A stretch of 17,418 nt of DNA from Holosporales bacterium. Its GTDB lineage: Bacteria; Pseudomonadota; Alphaproteobacteria; BNTO01. This document shows positions 14,923-17,418 of this stretch, piece by piece. The notes beneath the pieces were generated by a model, which did no database searches, was not told the origin of the DNA, and worked only from the letters and a program-made list of their open reading frames with translations. The position numbers and the translations under genes were made by a program. The stretch covers positions 1 to 17,418 of the forward strand of contig JAISCJ010000128.1 of assembly GCA_031265645.1 (NCBI GenBank), given 5' to 3'. Every line of letters begins with the position of its first letter. The stretch's first letter is position 1.

Positions 14923-15414
14923 ATGTCTAAAAATCTATTACTTCTTTTTTCCTGTGCTCTCCCACTTTCATTTACAACGCTGAGTTGTATGCAAGATAGC
15001 ACAGTCGATCCTGCAGCGTTGCATGAATCCGCACAAGGAAGCCAGCCATCCATGATCGTATTCGCGGCTCCTATCAGTCCACTGCACCAAACGTTAACGT
15101 CCCCAGAGTTACCTGAAATGAGTAGACCACTACTCTCCCCAGGCTCTGGCGAACTAGGCTCTGGCGAACCAGGCTTTAACGTAGCATCACCTGAAGGGAG
15201 GCAACCATTCACCTATAACGGACGAACCATTTACTTATCACCAGATATATTTAGCTATATGGAACTATTCCAAGAATTCTATGACATCCAGAGTATGTCG
15301 CCGACCCATTATCCAACACGACAAGAGTTCAAGCATGATGGGTGTTGTTGTTGTGCCGGATTTACCTATGGAGTATTCGTAGGATTTGGATTAACCTTTT
15401 ATTTCTTGGTATAA
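14923..15414 (+). CDS. Small exported protein, tandem family member 3
   Basis: 163 residues from ATG 14923, preceded by AAAGGTG at a 5-base spacing and by a run of eight T; the frame is open further upstream (GTG 14836) but that would bury the signal sequence. MSKNLLLLFSCALPLSFTTL then SCMQD matches its upstream paralogues. The middle is acidic and proline/serine-rich, with a 15-bp tandem duplication (15142-15156, 15157-15171) encoding SGELG/SGEPG. A segment FSYMELFQEFYDIQ looks amphipathic. The end has a run of four cysteines (CCCCAGFTYG) entering an aromatic, glycine-rich hydrophobic tail VFVGFGLTFYFLV, likely membrane-inserting. It is the longest of the three. No known family was recognised. 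It converges on rlmB with only 17 bases between. Confidence 0.75.
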   Translation: MSKNLLLLFSCALPLSFTTLSCMQDSTVDPAALHESAQGSQPSMIVFAAPISPLHQTLTSPELPEMSRPLLSPGSGELGSGEPGFNVASPEGRQPFTYNGRTIYLSPDIFSYMELFQEFYDIQSMSPTHYPTRQEFKHDGCCCCAGFTYGVFVGFGLTFYFLV

Positions 15415-15431
15415 ATCCAGCCAGTGGAAAC

Positions 15432-16148
15432 TTAAATACGATCCCTGGAGCATGCCTCGTATAATGCAATTGCCGTTGCCGTTGTTACGTTTAAGGTTGA
15501 AAACTCTGCTGACGTAGGAATAAATGCTGTGAAATCACATAATTCCTTTGTCAGCCGTCGTATTCCAGCGCCTTCGCTTCCCATAATCAATGCAATTTTT
15601 CCACTGAAGTCTAGCTCTCTAATCGACTGGCTCGAATCTTCAGCTAGACCGACACTCCAGTATCCAAATTCTTTCAGTTGCCGAATGCCATCCGCAATGT
15701 TCGACACAATGCAACGCGGGACGAGCTCTAGCGCTCCTGATGCCACCTTCGCAATTGCGCCAGTTTCTGCTGGAGAGCGCGCACGTGCCATGATGAGCGC
15801 TCCCGCTCCAAAAACGCGACATAGACGAAGAATGCTGCCCACATTTTGCGGATCAGTTACTTGATCCAACACAACAACCAGGTCCATCTTTGAACTTTTC
15901 ACAATGCTAATTGGTTCTGTAAGCAAAGGATGAGCTTGAATAACTATTCCTTGATGGACTTCGTTAACCAAGCTGTCCAATTTTTTCTTGTCTGATATAT
16001 AATATTTTTGGGGAGCACTGATTGATGCCACAAACGAAGTGTCGTCCAATTTTCGTCCAACGCTTTCCGTGCACCACACGCGCTCGACCTTCCTGCGAGG
16101 ATTGCCTAGCGCTGCGAAACATGCATGAAGCCCGTACAGATATACCAT
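15432..16148 (-). CDS. rlmB: 23S rRNA 2'-O-ribose methyltransferase, RlmB/TrmH family
   Basis: 238 residues. The N-terminal substrate-binding part starts VYLYGLHACFAAL, and the SPOUT catalytic domain has all three family motifs: DPQNVGSILR (99-108), MGSEGAGIRR (189-198), and IPTSAEFSTLNVTTATAIAL (210-229). RlmB methylates the 2'-OH of the guanosine equivalent to E. coli G2251 in the peptidyl-transferase P loop, using SAM and the knotted fold as a dimer. The length matches the family. It lies 43 bases after greA on the same strand and is probably cotranscribed. Assignment to RlmB rather than another TrmH-type enzyme rests on length and the N-terminal domain. Confidence 0.88.
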   Translation of the reverse strand: MVYLYGLHACFAALGNPRRKVERVWCTESVGRKLDDTSFVASISAPQKYYISDKKKLDSLVNEVHQGIVIQAHPLLTEPISIVKSSKMDLVVVLDQVTDPQNVGSILRLCRVFGAGALIMARARSPAETGAIAKVASGALELVPRCIVSNIADGIRQLKEFGYWSVGLAEDSSQSIRELDFSGKIALIMGSEGAGIRRLTKELCDFTAFIPTSAEFSTLNVTTATAIALYEACSRDRI

Positions 16149-16191
16149 GCTCTACAGCTCGCCAAATTAGCTTATTCCGAGTGAATCTTCG

Positions 16192-16677
16192 TTATGCATA
16201 CGCAACACGCTCAATTCCGTAAGATCGCACGCCGTTAGGGATAGACACGTCCACTTCGTCTCCCTCACGCTTGCCAATGAGCGCTCGTGCCAACGGGGAT
16301 GTAATGGACAACAATCCCTGTTTAACATCTGCCTCATCGCTTCCTACAATCTGGTACTGTACAGTCTCCATTGTTTCATTGTCGATTAACACTACCGTTG
16401 CTCCGAATTTTATCTCATCTCCACTAATTAATGAGACATCTATTATCTGAGCTCGTCCGATTTTATCTTCAAGCTCAGCGATCCGCCTTTCTATAAAAGA
16501 TTGGCGTTCTTTTGCGGCATGGTACTCCGCATTTTCAGACAAATCCCCATGGCTTCGAGCTTCAGCAATTGCTTGAACCACATCAGGGCGCTCTACTTCT
16601 ACGAGGTTTGCTAGTTCAGACTTCAGGGATTCATATCCCTTGGAAGTCATTGGAATTTTTTGCTCACTATCAAACAC
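16192..16677 (-). CDS. greA: Transcription elongation factor GreA
   Basis: 161 residues from GTG 16677. An ATG at 16701 is also in frame, but the GTG has GGTGGAG five bases upstream and gives the usual length, whereas the ATG lies almost at the predicted transcription start. The N-terminal coiled coil has ERPDVVQAIAEARSHGDLSE then NAEYHAAKERQ, with the acidic tip residues D45 and E48 that act at the RNA polymerase secondary channel. The C-terminal FKBP-like domain contains FGATVVLID, VGSDEADVKQGLLSITSPLA and RALIGKREGDEVDVSIP. GreA rescues backtracked polymerase by stimulating transcript cleavage. It is followed by rlmB. Confidence 0.96.
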   Translation of the reverse strand: MFDSEQKIPMTSKGYESLKSELANLVEVERPDVVQAIAEARSHGDLSENAEYHAAKERQSFIERRIAELEDKIGRAQIIDVSLISGDEIKFGATVVLIDNETMETVQYQIVGSDEADVKQGLLSITSPLARALIGKREGDEVDVSIPNGVRSYGIERVAYA

Positions 16678-16709
16678 AACTACTCCACCGTTCAGGCGCA
16701 TAATGCTGC

Positions 16710-16738
16710 ATTGTATTAAAATTGGCGACTTCTCACAA
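16710..16738 (-). promoter_or_regulatory. Promoter of greA-rlmB
   Basis: On the minus strand a -35 box TTGTGA (16738-16733) and a -10 box TACAAT (16715-16710) are 17 bases apart. Transcription would begin near 16703, giving a 25-base leader to GTG 16677 that includes the Shine-Dalgarno. Confidence 0.6.
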
Positions 16739-16928
16739 CATAAACAAAAAAATTGTTTGCAGGAGGGCTATCAAATGACTGCGTAGGTGTACAGTTTACA
16801 CGGATTTTAGAACTTTTTTACGCGGAAAAACAACTCAATGTAAAAATTCTCAAGTATTCCACCATGACGATTTCCTAGCAATACTGTAATTATTTTTCAT
16901 ATTCATCATCTTATCGAAGTCCATACAA
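16739..16928. other. Intergenic debris, no gene seen
   Basis: AT-rich sequence upstream of greA. It contains an isolated good Shine-Dalgarno (AGGAGGG, 16761-16767) in front of ATG ACT GCG TAG on the plus strand, and a small hairpin GTGTA/TACAC near 16797-16813. Nothing else was recognised. Confidence 0.4.
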
Positions 16929-17186
16929 TTAAAATAAGTTTTTTCCTGAAATATTCGTAATCCCTTCGTGTCTCATTATATTTAGCGCAGCATCAATACA
17001 TATAGAGAAAATGTATGGATTTACTCGCTTTACTGTAAACTCTTCTCTAATAGCATGATCATTTATATAGTGTGATTTATCCTCATTAGACCAATACGCC
17101 CTAATATAATCTGCTAATTCGTCTGTATTAATTACTTTGTTTGTTATGTAATGTCGTCGATAAACAGCCGGTTTTGCAATGAGAAT
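16929..17186 (-). pseudogene. Coding-like fragment without a start codon
   Basis: An 85-codon minus-strand frame between TAG (17189-17187) and TAA (16931-16929). It reads like a folded protein: PAVYRRHYITNKVINTDELA, then DYIRAYWSNEDKSHYIND, HAIREEFTVKRVNPYIFSIC and IDAALNIMRHEGITN. There is no ATG, GTG or TTG before residue 68, so as it stands it is probably the C-terminal remnant of a gene whose 5' part was lost or frameshifted. It starts about 35 bases after the stop of the Rpn-family gene on the same strand. The family was not recognised. Confidence 0.5.
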
Positions 17187-17221
17187 CTACCTGCTTACAA
17201 CGAAACCTTTCGAGCATTCTG

Positions 17222-17418
17222 TTATTTCTTCAACGACTTTATCTGTTCAATGGAAAGTCCGGTAATTTCCGATATATCATTCAAAGAGAAGTTTTTCTCT
17301 AACATCCTCATCGCAGATTCTTTTGCTTTTGCAAGCGCACCTTCAGCTTTTCCTTCAATTCTTCCTTCTTCTTTTCCTTCTTTTTTAGCAACAGTAAGTT
17401 CGCTATTTCTATCGTTGA
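17222..17418 (-). CDS. Rpn-family recombination-promoting nuclease/putative transposase, C-terminal end only
   Basis: 64 codons visible before TAA (17224-17222); the gene continues beyond the right edge. The segment has the hallmark tail of PD-(D/E)XK Rpn/YhgA-like proteins: a charged repeat AKKEGKEEGRIEGKAEGALA, then a helix with AMRMLEKNFSLNDISEITGL and SIEQIKSLKK (pattern: ...L...G.S.+.I...TGLS...I..L). Rpn proteins are DNA nucleases that promote RecA-independent recombination and often occur in many divergent copies in endosymbiont genomes (family knowledge). The catalytic N-terminal domain lies outside the window, so intactness cannot be judged. Confidence 0.8.
   Translation of the reverse strand, partial: NDRNSELTVAKKEGKEEGRIEGKAEGALAKAKESAMRMLEKNFSLNDISEITGLSIEQIKSLKK

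Noticed and set aside
14000..15200. CRISPR-like array in the region with short repeats
   Set aside because: The repeats are in-frame tandem duplications without regular spacers and differ between genes.
16678..16701. ATG 16701 as start of greA
   Set aside because: It falls almost on the predicted transcription start and lengthens the protein. GTG 16677 has a good Shine-Dalgarno and family-typical length.

Overview
The window reads as a chromosomal segment of an AT-rich, host-associated-looking alphaproteobacterium. GreA, RlmB, Der, BamB, bS21 and ComF all have clear proteobacterial motifs. GreA and bS21 look alphaproteobacterial, and the many exported proteins, a beta-helix adhesin and Rpn/IS30 remnants suggest a Holosporales- or Rickettsiales-like endosymbiont. 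That placement is inference from protein resemblance; no rRNA is present.

Layout. 1-4269: the 3' part of a very large repetitive beta-helix surface protein of the autotransporter-passenger type, with no translocator barrel at its end. 4270-6090: a disturbed zone with two copies of a palindromic repeat (about 68 bp) flanking comF, a dead IS30 transposase fragment, and a stretch that looks richer in G+C with no recognised gene. 6088-7428 (minus): an exported methyltransferase-like protein whose frame is cut by an amber codon, followed by 51 further in-frame codons that look coding. 7429-10122: rpsU with a near-perfect Shine-Dalgarno sequence, a DUF4139-type exported protein, and a small exported protein. 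10228-10394: tRNA-Thr(CGT) and tRNA-Leu(CAG). 10492-13812: a tight operon bamB-der-smr with overlapping reading frames. 13938-15414: three tandem small exported proteins sharing a signal sequence but with divergent, internally duplicated middles and cysteine/glycine-rich hydrophobic tails. 15432-16677 (minus): greA-rlmB. 16703-17418: decayed sequence, an ORF remnant lacking a start, and the C-terminal end of an Rpn-family nuclease/transposase running off the right edge.

Housekeeping genes (translation, transcript elongation, ribosome assembly, outer-membrane assembly, tRNAs) alternate with lineage-specific exported proteins and mobile-element debris. The parts most likely to be undescribed are the tandem small exported protein family (13.9-15.4 kb), the exported methyltransferase-like protein with its interrupted C-terminus, and the palindromic repeat pair around comF.
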